Origin: MGBC131033 sp910585655
Lineage (GTDB): Bacteria; Bacillota; Clostridia; Lachnospirales; Lachnospiraceae
Direction: 5' to 3'
Assembly: GCA_949502025.1 (NCBI GenBank)
Contig: CATBCG010000059.1
Span: 40,863-104,862, forward strand
Length of the DNA: 64,000 nt
Positions 53,269-62,242 of this stretch are shown here, in pieces (position 1 is the first letter of the stretch; the number at the start of each line of letters is the position of its first letter). The notes beneath the pieces were generated by a model that was not told where the DNA came from, made no database searches, and saw nothing but the letters and a program-made list of their open reading frames with translations. Position numbers and translations under genes: made by a program.

Positions 53269-54777
53269 CTAAGCCCGAAACTCCTTTTTAAAGCCATTGA
53301 TAGCCTCTACCAGAGAAGCTTCCAGCTCTTCGCTTAACGCTTTGGTTTCACGGAGCTTCTCCGGGATCTCCGGATGCTTGGTATCAATATATTCGAAAAA
53401 TTCGCTCTCAAAACGCAGCACCTCGCTGACCGGAATATCCAGCAGGTATTTCTTGGTCGCCGCATAGATGATCATAATCTGGTACTCAACTGCCATCGGC
53501 TGGTACTGCGGCTGCTTTAATACCTCACGAATCCGCTCGCCCTGTGCCAGCTTTTCCTTTGTATCCGCATCCAAATCGGAACCAAACTGCGAGAAGGCAG
53601 CCAGCTCACGGTACTGAGCGAGGTCAATACGAATCGGTCCTGCAATGGACTTCATCGCTTTTACTTGTGCAGAACCGCCTACACGGGATACGGAAAGCCC
53701 AGGGTTGACAGCTGGACGGAAACCGGAGTTAAACATCTCGGTCTCCAGATAAATCTGACCGTCTGTAATAGAAATAACGTTCGTCGGGATATAAGCGGAT
53801 ACGTCTCCCGCCTGCGTCTCAATAATCGGCAGAGCCGTCAGAGAACCGCCTCCCAGTTCATCTGCCAATCTGGCAGCACGCTCCAGCAATCTGGAATGTA
53901 AGTAAAATACGTCACCAGGATATGCCTCACGTCCCGGCGGTCTCTTTAAGAGCAAGGACAGGGTACGGTACGCAGCCGCATGCTTGGTCAGGTCATCGTA
54001 AACCACCAGCACATCCTTTCCTGCTTCCATCCATTCCTCGCCAATCGCACAGCCGGAATACGGCGCGATATATTGCAGAGGAGCCAGTTCGCTCGCGGTA
54101 GAAGCGACAACTGTCGTATAGTCCATAGCGCCGTAGTCTTCTAAGGTTTTTACCACATTTGCCACGGTAGAAGCCTTCTGACCAATCGCTACATAAATAC
54201 AATAGACGTTCTGTCCCTTCTGATTGATAATCGTATCAATGGCGATCGCCGTTTTTCCGGTCTGGCGGTCTCCGATGATAAGCTCACGCTGTCCGCGTCC
54301 GATCGGCACCATCGAGTCGATAGCTTTCATACCGGTCTGCAGCGGAGTATTTACGGATTTCCGGCTGATAACACCGGAAGCCACACGTTCAATTTTTCTG
54401 TATTTTTCCGTCTTGATTGGGCCTTTGCCATCTATCGGCTGCCCCAGGGCGTTGACTACCCTGCCTAACATAGCGTCTCCGACCGGAACCTCTACTACAC
54501 GCCCGGTCGTCTTTACGGTATCTCCCTCGTTGATGTTTTTGCTGTCACCGAGAAGCACCGCACCTACATTATCTTCCTCAAGGTTTAACACCATTCCGTA
54601 AATTTCATTCGGGAACTCCAACAGCTCTCCCTGCATCGCCTTTTCCAGTCCATGGATACGGGCGATACCGTCTGCCACCTGGATAACCGTTCCCACATCT
54701 GATACTTCCAGTTTGGTGCTATAATTCTTAATCTGCTCCTTGATCACGGAGCTGATCTCTTCTGGTTTTAAATTCAT
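53269..54777 (-). CDS. atpA: ATP synthase F1 subunit alpha
   Basis: Non-catalytic nucleotide-binding subunit (502 aa). P-loop GDRQTGKTAIAIDTI, the arginine-finger region GLSVSRVGGSAQ. ATG 54777 (MNLKPEEISSVIKEQIKNY) is chosen as the usual start; an upstream GTG at 54789 sits too close to the GGAAGG site. Confidence 0.97.
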   Translation of the reverse strand: MNLKPEEISSVIKEQIKNYSTKLEVSDVGTVIQVADGIARIHGLEKAMQGELLEFPNEIYGMVLNLEEDNVGAVLLGDSKNINEGDTVKTTGRVVEVPVGDAMLGRVVNALGQPIDGKGPIKTEKYRKIERVASGVISRKSVNTPLQTGMKAIDSMVPIGRGQRELIIGDRQTGKTAIAIDTIINQKGQNVYCIYVAIGQKASTVANVVKTLEDYGAMDYTTVVASTASELAPLQYIAPYSGCAIGEEWMEAGKDVLVVYDDLTKHAAAYRTLSLLLKRPPGREAYPGDVFYLHSRLLERAARLADELGGGSLTALPIIETQAGDVSAYIPTNVISITDGQIYLETEMFNSGFRPAVNPGLSVSRVGGSAQVKAMKSIAGPIRIDLAQYRELAAFSQFGSDLDADTKEKLAQGERIREVLKQPQYQPMAVEYQIMIIYAATKKYLLDIPVSEVLRFESEFFEYIDTKHPEIPEKLRETKALSEELEASLVEAINGFKKEFRA

Positions 54778-54855
54778 AGGATTATGCACCTTCCTCTTGA
54801 TTTATGCCAACACAGGCCTTTCCAGAAAAGCTTGGAATCTCCTGTTCTGGCCGTA

Positions 54856-55392
54856 TTACGCGGACACGGACTGCGCCAGCTTTGCCAGCTTATTCCGTAC
54901 ACTTCCATCGACTACCCGATCTCCTATCCGTATGATAACACCGCCGATTAGGGATGGGTCTGTCTGGTATTCCATCTCAAAGGCTGTATAATCCGTGGTG
55001 GACAAAAGCTTTTCCTCAATCTGCTTTTTCTGTTCCTCTGTAACAGGGAATGCAGATGTCACCTGTGCAGTACCGATGTTCTTATACTCCCTGACCTGGC
55101 TGATAAAATATTCTGCCACGGCAGGCAGCTCTGTATAACGGCCTTTTTCTATCAGGATCAGCAAAAAGCCCAGCACGTCGTCTGATATCCTTCCTTTGAA
55201 TACCTGCTCCATGACCGAGATTTTCTCTTCCTTGGAAATCTTAGGATGGGTCAGGAGCTGATCTAACTCCCCATGCTCCTTCAGCACACCAAGTACGCCG
55301 TTTAGCTCTTCGAGTGCCTCGTCCATGGTTCCCTTTTCCAAAACCAGTTCAAACAGGGCTTCCCCATAGGTTTTAGAAACTAACTTCGCCAT
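54856..55392 (-). CDS. atpH: ATP synthase F1 subunit delta
   Basis: Peripheral-stalk delta/OSCP subunit (178 aa): N-terminal helical bundle (LVSKTYGEALFELVLEKG) and the C-terminal beta part (DPSLIGGVIIRIGDRVVDGS). The start overlaps the end of atpF by 13 bases. Confidence 0.95.
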   Translation of the reverse strand: MAKLVSKTYGEALFELVLEKGTMDEALEELNGVLGVLKEHGELDQLLTHPKISKEEKISVMEQVFKGRISDDVLGFLLILIEKGRYTELPAVAEYFISQVREYKNIGTAQVTSAFPVTEEQKKQIEEKLLSTTDYTAFEMEYQTDPSLIGGVIIRIGDRVVDGSVRNKLAKLAQSVSA

Positions 55393-55907
55393 GTATCATC
55401 ACCCATTTCCTTCAATGTATCCTCTAACAGTTTGGCCTGCTTTGCCTCGTCCATAGAAGTCGCTACCACTTTGGCAGCCATGGCTTGGGCGACCGTTATC
55501 ATCTCCTGCTTTACTTCGTCCTTCATCTTTTCTTTTTCCAGCTCGATTTCCTTCTCTGCGCGGCTCATGACGCGACCAGCCTCTTCCTTTGCCTGTGCCA
55601 CGATTTCGTCCCCGCGCTTCTGGCCCTTTTTACGGGCTTCCGTCAGAATCTCGTCTACCTCTTTATCGGCAGCCGCCAGCTTTCCTTCGTACTCGCCTTT
55701 CATCTGGATTGCATCTGCTTTCTCTCTCGCCGCAGTCTCCATCTCTCCGACGATTTTTTCCCTACGCTTTTGCAGCAGCGCTCTCGCTGGATTAAATACC
55801 AAATAGGACAACAGGATAAATAAGAAGAATACTGCCAGCAGCACAATCCCTGTATCCTGGAGAAGCTGGGCGTCTAAGCCAAAGATTCTTCCTTCCATCA
55901 GTATCAT
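55380..55907 (-). CDS. atpF: ATP synthase Fo subunit b
   Basis: Peripheral-stalk b subunit (175 aa): one membrane helix (IVLLAVFFLFILLSYLVF, about 21-38) and a long charged coiled coil (RREKIVGEMETAAREKADAI and on). ATG 55907 has GGAGG seven bases upstream; a second ATG three codons later is possible. Confidence 0.95.
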   Translation of the reverse strand: MILMEGRIFGLDAQLLQDTGIVLLAVFFLFILLSYLVFNPARALLQKRREKIVGEMETAAREKADAIQMKGEYEGKLAAADKEVDEILTEARKKGQKRGDEIVAQAKEEAGRVMSRAEKEIELEKEKMKDEVKQEMITVAQAMAAKVVATSMDEAKQAKLLEDTLKEMGDDTWRS

Positions 55908-55943
55908 GGTAATCCTCCATTCTGCCGTTTACCCGGCGGCTGC

Positions 55944-56213
55944 TTATTTTAATTTACCCAGCAGAGGATTTGCAAAGATCAGGATAATAGCGACTGCAAA
56001 ACTGTAAAGACCAGTTGTCTCAGCAACGGCCTGACCAACTAACATGGTAGACATGATGGTTCCTCTTGCGCCAGGATTGCGCCCTACGGCAGATGCGCCG
56101 TAACCAGCAGCAATACCCTGCCCGATACCAGGTCCAAGTCCGGCAATCATGGCCAGTCCGGCACCGATTGCAGAACAAGCTAAAATCAAACCTTCATTCG
56201 TAATGTTACTCAT
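55944..56213 (-). CDS. atpE: ATP synthase Fo subunit c, with sodium-binding signature
   Basis: Ring-forming hairpin subunit (89 aa): two membrane helices joined by the polar loop GRNPGARG. The ion site reads Pro28, Gln32, Val63, Glu65, Thr66, Thr67, Tyr70, the residues that bind Na+ in Ilyobacter tartaricus (Gln32, Val63, Glu65, Ser66, Thr67, Tyr70), with the same numbering. ATG 56213 (MSNITNEGL, GGAGG upstream) is chosen over the longer frame from 56255. The enzyme therefore probably runs on Na+ rather than H+. Confidence 0.95.
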   Translation of the reverse strand: MSNITNEGLILACSAIGAGLAMIAGLGPGIGQGIAAGYGASAVGRNPGARGTIMSTMLVGQAVAETTGLYSFAVAIILIFANPLLGKLK

Positions 56214-56306
56214 AAATTTCCTCCATTCTGCCGTCTTATGCGACTTCTGTCGCACGTGGTCTTAGCCACACGGCATCTTGATAATTTAATAATGAATTGT
56301 GTCAGC

Positions 56307-57053
56307 CTACTCTTCCGTATCAAAGTTTTGGGCGATGAATACCATCGTCAGCATACAGAATACATAGGTCTGGATAGCTCCCGAAAATCCGTCGAAATAC
56401 GCATGCAGGAGCGACAGAACCGGCGAGCCAAACAGCAGGAGGAGCTTCGGCAGCAAGCCGTAAATCAGCCCCAGCATAACCGTTCCTGACAAAATATTAC
56501 CGAATAGACGAAGCGACATAGAAAGAGGCGTCGCAAATTCTCCGATAATATTAATCGGTGCCAGCGGCAGCGGATGGAACAGATCCGTGATGTGCTTCAT
56601 CTTTTGATACTTGAAACCGTTGTAATGAATCAGCACAAAGGTAATCAGCGCCAGTCCCAGGGTGGTTCCATAATCTGCTGTCGGTGCGCGTAGTCCTAAA
56701 AGCCCGGAAATATTACATATGAGGATAAAGCCAAACAGCGTTCCAATGTAATTGGAAAATTTGTGTCCATGGGCTTCTCCCATATTCTCCCTAGTCAAAT
56801 TATCCATCTGTTCTACCAACAGTTCCAGGATATTCAGGAATTTTCCAGGCGGCTTATAGGGGTCAGCATGGCGAATCGTGTAATTGGCAACCAGCGCAAA
56901 CACTACAAATGCCAGGAGGATAATCACCAGACCGATATGGCTGGTCGTCAAATACAGCTCCTGCCCGAACAAATGATAGCTGAAATAACCGGTAATTCCC
57001 ACATCCACCTCTTGCCCCGAAGACAACAGCATAGGCGCTACTTCATTCAGCAC
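56307..57053 (-). CDS. atpB: ATP synthase Fo subunit a
   Basis: Membrane subunit a (248 aa) forming the ion half-channels against the c ring. The essential Arg is in SMSLRLFGNILSG; other conserved parts are PLAPINIIGEFATPLS and the last helix FSGAIQTYVFCMLTMVFIAQ. Confidence 0.95.
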   Translation of the reverse strand: MLNEVAPMLLSSGQEVDVGITGYFSYHLFGQELYLTTSHIGLVIILLAFVVFALVANYTIRHADPYKPPGKFLNILELLVEQMDNLTRENMGEAHGHKFSNYIGTLFGFILICNISGLLGLRAPTADYGTTLGLALITFVLIHYNGFKYQKMKHITDLFHPLPLAPINIIGEFATPLSMSLRLFGNILSGTVMLGLIYGLLPKLLLLFGSPVLSLLHAYFDGFSGAIQTYVFCMLTMVFIAQNFDTEE

Positions 57054-57088
57054 TTTTTCTCACCTTCTTTTCCCTTCTGGCTACCATC

Positions 57089-57499
57089 CTAAGATGGCCG
57101 CCTTCTTTGTAAGAGCTTTAGGATACCCGGCTGCAAAAATGCTCCTGCCTTCAGTCCCAGCAGCCCTAAAAACACTCCTAGGACATGGAGATAAGCCGGA
57201 ACCAAGAGAGCCAGGATAATCGGAATTCCCATAAGCCCAATCCGCAACAGCGCCATGCGCCTTGTGTAACTGACAGCAGATTCCGGCGCCATATCAAGCG
57301 CCTTGTCTATTGTCTTATATAGATGAACGGCAATACTGCACGCTGTTACCATCCCCAGTAATACGCCACATGCGAAAGACGCCCTGGCATCTACAAACAG
57401 CAGCGTTCCCAGAGCGCCAAAAATAATTCCGAAAACAACCGTTCCCAGAATTAACGTATATAACGTATCCTTTGCCTGTTTTTCCTCATTTCCAGTCAT
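57089..57499 (-). CDS. atpI: ATP synthase subunit I-like membrane protein
   Basis: A 136-aa protein with four membrane helices, in the position of AtpI (UncI), which helps assemble the c ring. It overlaps the upstream AtpZ-like gene by 4 bases. Confidence 0.7.
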   Translation of the reverse strand: MTGNEEKQAKDTLYTLILGTVVFGIIFGALGTLLFVDARASFACGVLLGMVTACSIAVHLYKTIDKALDMAPESAVSYTRRMALLRIGLMGIPIILALLVPAYLHVLGVFLGLLGLKAGAFLQPGILKLLQRRRPS

Positions 57500-57777
57500 T
57501 TTCTTTTCTGCCCCTTCACCAAGCTATCAAAATATTCCTGCTCCCTTTCCTCTCTACGCTTATCCTTTGCATAAAATATCTTTGTCATCTTATAGGCGTT
57601 TCGATAAGCCGCCAGTATCCCTAAAATCAAAAAAACTATCAGAAAAAAGCTGGTTCCCAGCTTTCTGTCTAAAAAGCTTCCAAACCAAGCAGACAAAAAA
57701 ATCGTCACCAGCATATTAATCCCTAACTGTGTAATCAGGAACAGAGCCCTTGCTATATTACGATTTTCTTTCTTCAT
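57496..57777 (-). CDS. AtpZ/AtpI-family membrane protein
   Basis: A 93-aa two-helix membrane protein (ARALFLITQLGINMLVTIFL, LGTSFFLIVFLILGILAAYR), the F0F1-ATPase gene1/AtpZ type, first in the atp operon. In other bacteria this family is linked to Mg2+/Ca2+ transport or ATP synthase assembly. GGGGATATAACG precedes the ATG. Confidence 0.75.
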   Translation of the reverse strand: MKKENRNIARALFLITQLGINMLVTIFLSAWFGSFLDRKLGTSFFLIVFLILGILAAYRNAYKMTKIFYAKDKRREEREQEYFDSLVKGQKRK

Positions 57778-57859
57778 CGTTATATCCCCATTCCTGTATT
57801 GTTATTCCGCCGCAGAACTCTGCAGTATTTATAGTAGTTCACTGCAATTTCCCTTTCCT

Positions 57860-57888
57860 AGTATATCAAATCTTACTTCATATGTCCA
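57860..57888 (-). promoter_or_regulatory. Promoter of the atp operon
   Basis: TGGACA, 17-base spacer, TATACT on the minus strand, about 85 bases upstream of the first atp-operon gene. Confidence 0.65.
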
Positions 57889-57960
57889 GCCAAATTTCTT
57901 ACGAAATTTTATACAAATTTCATAAATTGTCACTTTTATCTGGAAAAATGAAACGAAAAA

Positions 57961-57969
57961 TGCTATACT
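57961..57969 (+). promoter_or_regulatory. Extended -10 promoter of the DUF402 gene
   Basis: TGCTATACT, an extended -10 element about 28 bases upstream of the start codon, without a clear -35 box. Confidence 0.4.
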
Positions 57970-57996
57970 AAGGAAAAAAGATCGGAGGAATTTACT

Positions 57997-58551
57997 ATGT
58001 CTGATCATCCATACTTTAACAGCCCTTGCATCGCAAGAAGACGTTATATTCCAGATGAGATTACGCTTCTCACCAAGGATCATATTCACCAAGAGAGTCC
58101 AACCTGTATCCTTACTTCTTGGGATTCCATTAACCCACGCTTGGATTTAGCAGGCGGAATCTCTGCCTATTACCCGGAACGCGGCTTTAAAATCAGCAAG
58201 ATCCACGATAGCCGGCACCAACTTGTTCACTGGTACTGTGATATTATTCGCTTCCATTACTACTCCTCCTCTTTCCCACAGTACCCGCTTTACTATGAGG
58301 ATCTCTTATTGGATGTTGTTCTAAAAAACGACGGGCAGGTTCGGATTTTAGATGCGGACGAGCTGGCGGACGCCTTAGAACAAGGTCTGATTGACCAGGA
58401 AACCGCCTGTCTGGCGCTGCGCCGCCTACACGATTTGCTAAGCTGTATCTATTCCGGAGATTTTTCCACGTTGCAGCGTCCTGTCTTAGAGTTGGAGGAA
58501 AGAATCTATCCCCACAAAGTAAACCCTCTGCCTCCAGAGCATAATCAGTAA
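57997..58551 (+). CDS. DUF402 domain protein
   Basis: A 184-aa cytosolic protein with a C-terminal DUF402 domain (LVHWYCDIIRF, YYEDLLLDVVLKNDGQVRIL, DADELADALEQGLID). Members include nucleoside di- and triphosphatases of the Ntdp kind and fluorophosphatases; the metal ligands are the acidic residues in LLLDVV and LDADEL. GGAGG precedes the ATG. It is divergent from the atp operon. Confidence 0.8.
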   Translation: MSDHPYFNSPCIARRRYIPDEITLLTKDHIHQESPTCILTSWDSINPRLDLAGGISAYYPERGFKISKIHDSRHQLVHWYCDIIRFHYYSSSFPQYPLYYEDLLLDVVLKNDGQVRILDADELADALEQGLIDQETACLALRRLHDLLSCIYSGDFSTLQRPVLELEERIYPHKVNPLPPEHNQ

Positions 58552-58557
58552 TAGCTT

Positions 58558-58600
58558 CTGCTGCCTTCTCCTGTTGCTGCCTTCTCCTGTTGCTGCCGCT
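58558..58600. repeat. Short direct repeat after the DUF402 gene
   Basis: A 16-bp unit GCTGCCTTCTCCTGTT occurs twice with a partial third copy, between the DUF402 stop and the terminator. Confidence 0.7.
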
Positions 58601-58618
58601 CCTCTATCCTCCTAAAAA

Positions 58619-58658
58619 GGTCAGAGCCGCTTTTTTCATCTGCTCTGACCTTTTCTCT
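58619..58658. terminator. Bidirectional terminator between DUF402 and rpiB genes
   Basis: GGTCAGAGC pairs with GCTCTGACC; T-runs follow on both strands (TTTTCTCTTCTTTT on plus, TTTTTAGG on minus), serving both convergent genes. Confidence 0.8.
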
Positions 58659-58683
58659 TCTTTTATTTTATGATACCATACCA

Positions 58684-59136
58684 TTATTTTATTCCGGTCT
58701 TCTGTTCTGTCTGTTCGATCTGTTCAATCCTCCGGCTGTGTCGTTCCTCTTCGGAAAACGGCGTATCCAAAAAAAGATCCACGATTTCTAACGCCAGACC
58801 AGGACCTACTACCCGTCCGCCCATTGCCAGGACATTGGCGTTGTTGTGTTCTCTCGTCGCCTTAGCGCTAAAACAGTCGTGACACAATGCTGCCCGGATA
58901 CCAGAAACTTTGTTGGCGGCAATGGAAATCCCGATTCCCGTACCGCAGATCAAAATTCCCTTTTCACATATTCCGTCTGCTACCGCATGGGCTACTGCAT
59001 GAGCATATTCCGGATAATCGCAGGAAGCCTCTTCATAACAGCCAAAATCCTGATAGGCAATTCCGCGCTCCTTTAAATGCGCCATTACCTCCTGCTTTAA
59101 TGCAAAACCACCATGATCGCTACCGATTGCTACCAT
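58684..59136 (-). CDS. rpiB: Ribose-5-phosphate isomerase B
   Basis: A 150-aa enzyme of the pentose phosphate pathway (ribose-5-P to ribulose-5-P). Start MVAIGSDHGGFALKQ (Asp and His of the active site), catalytic Cys in ICGTGIGISIAANK, GIRAALCHD and REHNNANVL. ATG 59136 fits the family start, with GGAGAGG 11 bases upstream. It follows the phosphatase gene, as ywlF follows ywlE in Bacillus. Confidence 0.93.
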   Translation of the reverse strand: MVAIGSDHGGFALKQEVMAHLKERGIAYQDFGCYEEASCDYPEYAHAVAHAVADGICEKGILICGTGIGISIAANKVSGIRAALCHDCFSAKATREHNNANVLAMGGRVVGPGLALEIVDLFLDTPFSEEERHSRRIEQIEQTEQKTGIK

Positions 59137-59204
59137 ATAATATATCATCCTCTCCATTCTATTTGCTGACTGGCTCAAACTTTTTCGCTATCACGCTCTT
59201 TCTC

Positions 59205-59660
59205 CTACTCCCGTTCCTCATCCAGTTTATAAACGGTCTTTTTGATCAGCCGTGTCAGCTCATTATAGCATTCCTCATAATCTACCAACGTCCCGCCATA
59301 CGGATCGCTGACGTCTCCGGACTCCCCATTATATTCTTTTAATGTATATACATGATCGGTTATGGAAAAAGTTTCCTGAATATGCTGCTTTAACTTCTCT
59401 GTCATCGTCAGCACCAACGTTCCCTCTTCTAAATCTTCTTTTGTCAACTGCCTGGATATATGATTTTCCAGTACCAGATTGTGATTTTCCAAAACCGTAT
59501 CTGCCTTTGGATTAGACGGCTCCGGAAACAGTACGACGGTTCCTCTGGAAGAAGCCTGAAGCTGCTGCCCTTCTGTCAAATGCCGGTAGATAGCTTCTGC
59601 CATCGGACTTCTGCAAGTATTTCCCGTGCATACAAATAAGATTTTGTCGTATTTTGTCAT
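59205..59660 (-). CDS. Low-molecular-weight protein phosphatase, YwlE-like
   Basis: A 151-aa LMW-PTP-fold phosphatase. The P-loop FVCTGNTCRSPMAEA has Thr at the position that marks protein-arginine phosphatases (as in YwlE), and the general acid Asp is in DVSDPYGG. It may reverse McsB-type arginine phosphorylation. Next to rpiB, as in Bacillus. Confidence 0.88.
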   Translation of the reverse strand: MTKYDKILFVCTGNTCRSPMAEAIYRHLTEGQQLQASSRGTVVLFPEPSNPKADTVLENHNLVLENHISRQLTKEDLEEGTLVLTMTEKLKQHIQETFSITDHVYTLKEYNGESGDVSDPYGGTLVDYEECYNELTRLIKKTVYKLDEERE

Positions 59661-59696
59661 TGCTTCCTACATCTCCTTATTACTGGATATAGCTTT

Positions 59697-59725
59697 ATTT
59701 TACCATATCCAAACCCCTTTGTCAC
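59697..59725 (-). promoter_or_regulatory. Promoter of the phosphatase-rpiB pair
   Basis: GTGACA, 17-base spacer, TAAAAT on the minus strand, in the 73-base gap between truA and the phosphatase gene. Confidence 0.5.
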
Positions 59726-59733
59726 TTATAAAT

Positions 59734-60501
59734 TCAAATTGCCGCCACAGGCTCCTCTGACAGATACCGGATCTTTAACAGTGTCAATCCCTCCGGTGGA
59801 AGCGTAGGTCCTGCCTTCTGCCTGTCCTTTGCCTCTAAAATAGCCGGAATTTGCTCCGGAGAAAGAATTCCCTGCCCGACCTGAAGCAACGTACCTGCCA
59901 AAATTCTTACCATATTATAGAGAAACCCGTTTCCAGTTACCCGAATCCAGAAAAAATTTCCTTCCTGCTGTACGGAACACTCATATAACGTACGAACCTT
60001 ATCTTCTTTCTCCGTTTTTGCCGAACAAAACGAAGTAAAGTCATGCTCCCCCAGCAGAGCCTCTGCTGCCTTCTGCATTGGCTCTAATTCCAATTGGTGA
60101 TACGTAAAATAATGATACAGACGAACCGTCGGCAGCGAAATAGCGGCGCTGTAAATCCGGTATTCATAAGTTTTGCGGCTGTCCGTATGTCGTGGATGGA
60201 AGTCAGGAGAGACACTCTCTCCTTTTTGTACCCGAATGTCTTCCGGCAATTTCTGATTTATCGCATAGGGAAGTTTTTCCGGCGGAATCCGGGTAGCAGA
60301 ATCAAATACGGCGATATTTCCAAGCGCATGAACTCCTGCATCGGTACGGCTTGCTCCAATCACCTGAATGTTCTCACCTGTCAGCTCCGAAAGACAACGA
60401 TTCAACTCTCCCTCTATCGTCCGAACTTGCGGCTGCACCTGCCAGCCGCAATATGCCGTCCCGTCGTATGCCACCGTCAAACGAAATCGCTTTGTATCCA
60501 T
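59734..60501 (-). CDS. truA: tRNA pseudouridine synthase A
   Basis: A 255-aa enzyme that makes pseudouridine at positions 38-40 of tRNA. Catalytic Asp in GASRTDAGVHALGN; other motifs YDGTAYCGWQVQP and FLYNMVRILAGTL. It lies 23 bases downstream of the EcfT gene, the usual ecf-truA order of Firmicutes. Confidence 0.95.
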   Translation of the reverse strand: MDTKRFRLTVAYDGTAYCGWQVQPQVRTIEGELNRCLSELTGENIQVIGASRTDAGVHALGNIAVFDSATRIPPEKLPYAINQKLPEDIRVQKGESVSPDFHPRHTDSRKTYEYRIYSAAISLPTVRLYHYFTYHQLELEPMQKAAEALLGEHDFTSFCSAKTEKEDKVRTLYECSVQQEGNFFWIRVTGNGFLYNMVRILAGTLLQVGQGILSPEQIPAILEAKDRQKAGPTLPPEGLTLLKIRYLSEEPVAAI

Positions 60502-60524
60502 TCTTTTCCAGTCCGCCTCCTATC

Positions 60525-61340
60525 TTATCCTAAAAAACGCTTGACCAACAGATTGACCGTCAATAGTACCCCTAAGTACAGTAAAAGCAGCAAATAGGCG
60601 ATATAATCCCTCTTCTGATAACGGAGCGGCTTCATTTTCGTCCTGCCCTCTCCTCCGTGATAGCAGCGTGCTTCCATCGCCATCGCCAAATCGTTGGCAC
60701 GGCGGAATGCTGAGACAAACAACGGAACCAGAATCGGAATCAGGCTTTTTGCCTTTTGAATCATATTCCCACTCTCAAAATCTGCGCCGCGGGCAGACTG
60801 TGCCTTCATAATCTTATCCGTTTCCTCTAATAAAATCGGAATAAACCGCAGCGCGATTGACATAATCATAGCAATCTCATGTACCGGAACATGCAGTTTT
60901 TTAAAGATTGACAGCCCCTTTTCCATACCGTCCGTCAGTTGGTTGGGAGTGGTCGTCAACGTCATCAGTGAGGAGCCAATAATTAAAAATACAAGGCGAA
61001 TCGCCATAAATACCGCCGTTCTAACTCCCTCCCAGGTAATCGTCAGCGGTCCAAGCGTCAGTAGAGGCGTTCCTTTCGTCAGAAAAATATTAAAAATTAT
61101 CGTAAACAAAAGCAGGACAAATACTGCTTTTAGCCCTTTTAATATAAATTTTAACGGCACTTTAGAAAGACGGATTGTCCCAAATAAAAATATCGCTGCC
61201 ACTACATAACCGGAAAAGCTGCTGAATAAAAACAAAGAAATGATGAACAACAGCGTTCCGACCAGCTTTATGCGGGGATCCAGTTTATGGATCAGCGAAT
61301 CCGCCGGATAATATTGCCCAATCGTAATATCTCGAATCAT
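60525..61340 (-). CDS. ecfT: ECF transporter transmembrane subunit EcfT
   Basis: A 271-aa membrane subunit of the energy-coupling module for vitamin uptake. Motifs ADSLIHKLDPRIKL at the start and the coupling-helix signature AQSARGADFESGN near residue 183; hydrophobic helices in between. It overlaps the EcfA2 stop by 4 bases. Substrate-specific S components are encoded elsewhere. Confidence 0.93.
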   Translation of the reverse strand: MIRDITIGQYYPADSLIHKLDPRIKLVGTLLFIISLFLFSSFSGYVVAAIFLFGTIRLSKVPLKFILKGLKAVFVLLLFTIIFNIFLTKGTPLLTLGPLTITWEGVRTAVFMAIRLVFLIIGSSLMTLTTTPNQLTDGMEKGLSIFKKLHVPVHEIAMIMSIALRFIPILLEETDKIMKAQSARGADFESGNMIQKAKSLIPILVPLFVSAFRRANDLAMAMEARCYHGGEGRTKMKPLRYQKRDYIAYLLLLLYLGVLLTVNLLVKRFLG

Positions 61341-62221
61341 AAAACGCTATCCTCCATCTTTTTAACCCTATCATTTTTCCCAAGCGCCCGTAAAATCTCT
61401 CGTTTTGCCTCTTCTATCGTAGTAGCGGATGTCGTCACCGGATAGCCTGCCTGCCGTAATCCGTTCATCACATACGTCACCTGCGGGGCGGACAGTCCCA
61501 TACTCTCCAACTCCCTGTAATGGGCAAATATCTCCTTTGGCATCCCGTCCAGGGCTACCTGCCCATGGTTCATCACAATGATCCGTCCTACATAGTTCGC
61601 CACATCTTCCATACTGTGGGAAACCAGAATCACCGTAATACCCTGCTCCTGGTGCAACGCCGCAATCTGATCCAAAATCTCGTCCCGTCCTCTCGGATCA
61701 AGCCCTGCCGTCGGCTCGTCCAAAATCAGTACCTCCGGTTTCATCGCCAGTACCCCGGCGATCGCTGCCCGCCTTTTCTGCCCACCGGATAATTCAAACG
61801 GCGAAGCGTCGAACAATTCTTCCGGCATCCCTACCTGTCTTAGCGCTTCAAAGGCGCGTAGATCGACTTCTAACTGCGGCAGTCCCTGATTCCTTGGTCC
61901 AAACTTTACGTCTTCTAATACCGTCGTTTCAAAAAGCTGATGCTCCGGATATTGAAATACCAGCCCTACCTTGCCGCGCAACTCTTTCATCTTAAAGTCC
62001 GGATCATAAATATCCTGCCCATTATAATAGATCGCGCCGCTTGTCGCCCGTTCCAGCCCGTTTAAATGCTGAATCAGTGTAGATTTACCAGAACCGGTAT
62101 GCCCGATGATGCCGATAAACTCCCCATCGTTTAATACCAGACTTACATCCTTTAGAGCATGTTTTTCATAGGCTGTTCCAACGCTGTATCTATAATTTAC
62201 CTTATCTAAAATAATCGCCAT
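61337..62221 (-). CDS. ecfA2: ECF transporter ATPase EcfA2
   Basis: A 294-aa ABC ATPase. Walker A GHTGSGKSTLIQHL, Q-loop VFQYPEHQL, signature LSGGQKRR, Walker B VLILDEPTAGLD, H-loop VSHSMED. It pairs with EcfA1 to drive EcfT. Confidence 0.95.
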   Translation of the reverse strand: MAIILDKVNYRYSVGTAYEKHALKDVSLVLNDGEFIGIIGHTGSGKSTLIQHLNGLERATSGAIYYNGQDIYDPDFKMKELRGKVGLVFQYPEHQLFETTVLEDVKFGPRNQGLPQLEVDLRAFEALRQVGMPEELFDASPFELSGGQKRRAAIAGVLAMKPEVLILDEPTAGLDPRGRDEILDQIAALHQEQGITVILVSHSMEDVANYVGRIIVMNHGQVALDGMPKEIFAHYRELESMGLSAPQVTYVMNGLRQAGYPVTTSATTIEEAKREILRALGKNDRVKKMEDSVL

Positions 62222-62242
62222 CCTGCCGCCTCCTTTTCCTGC

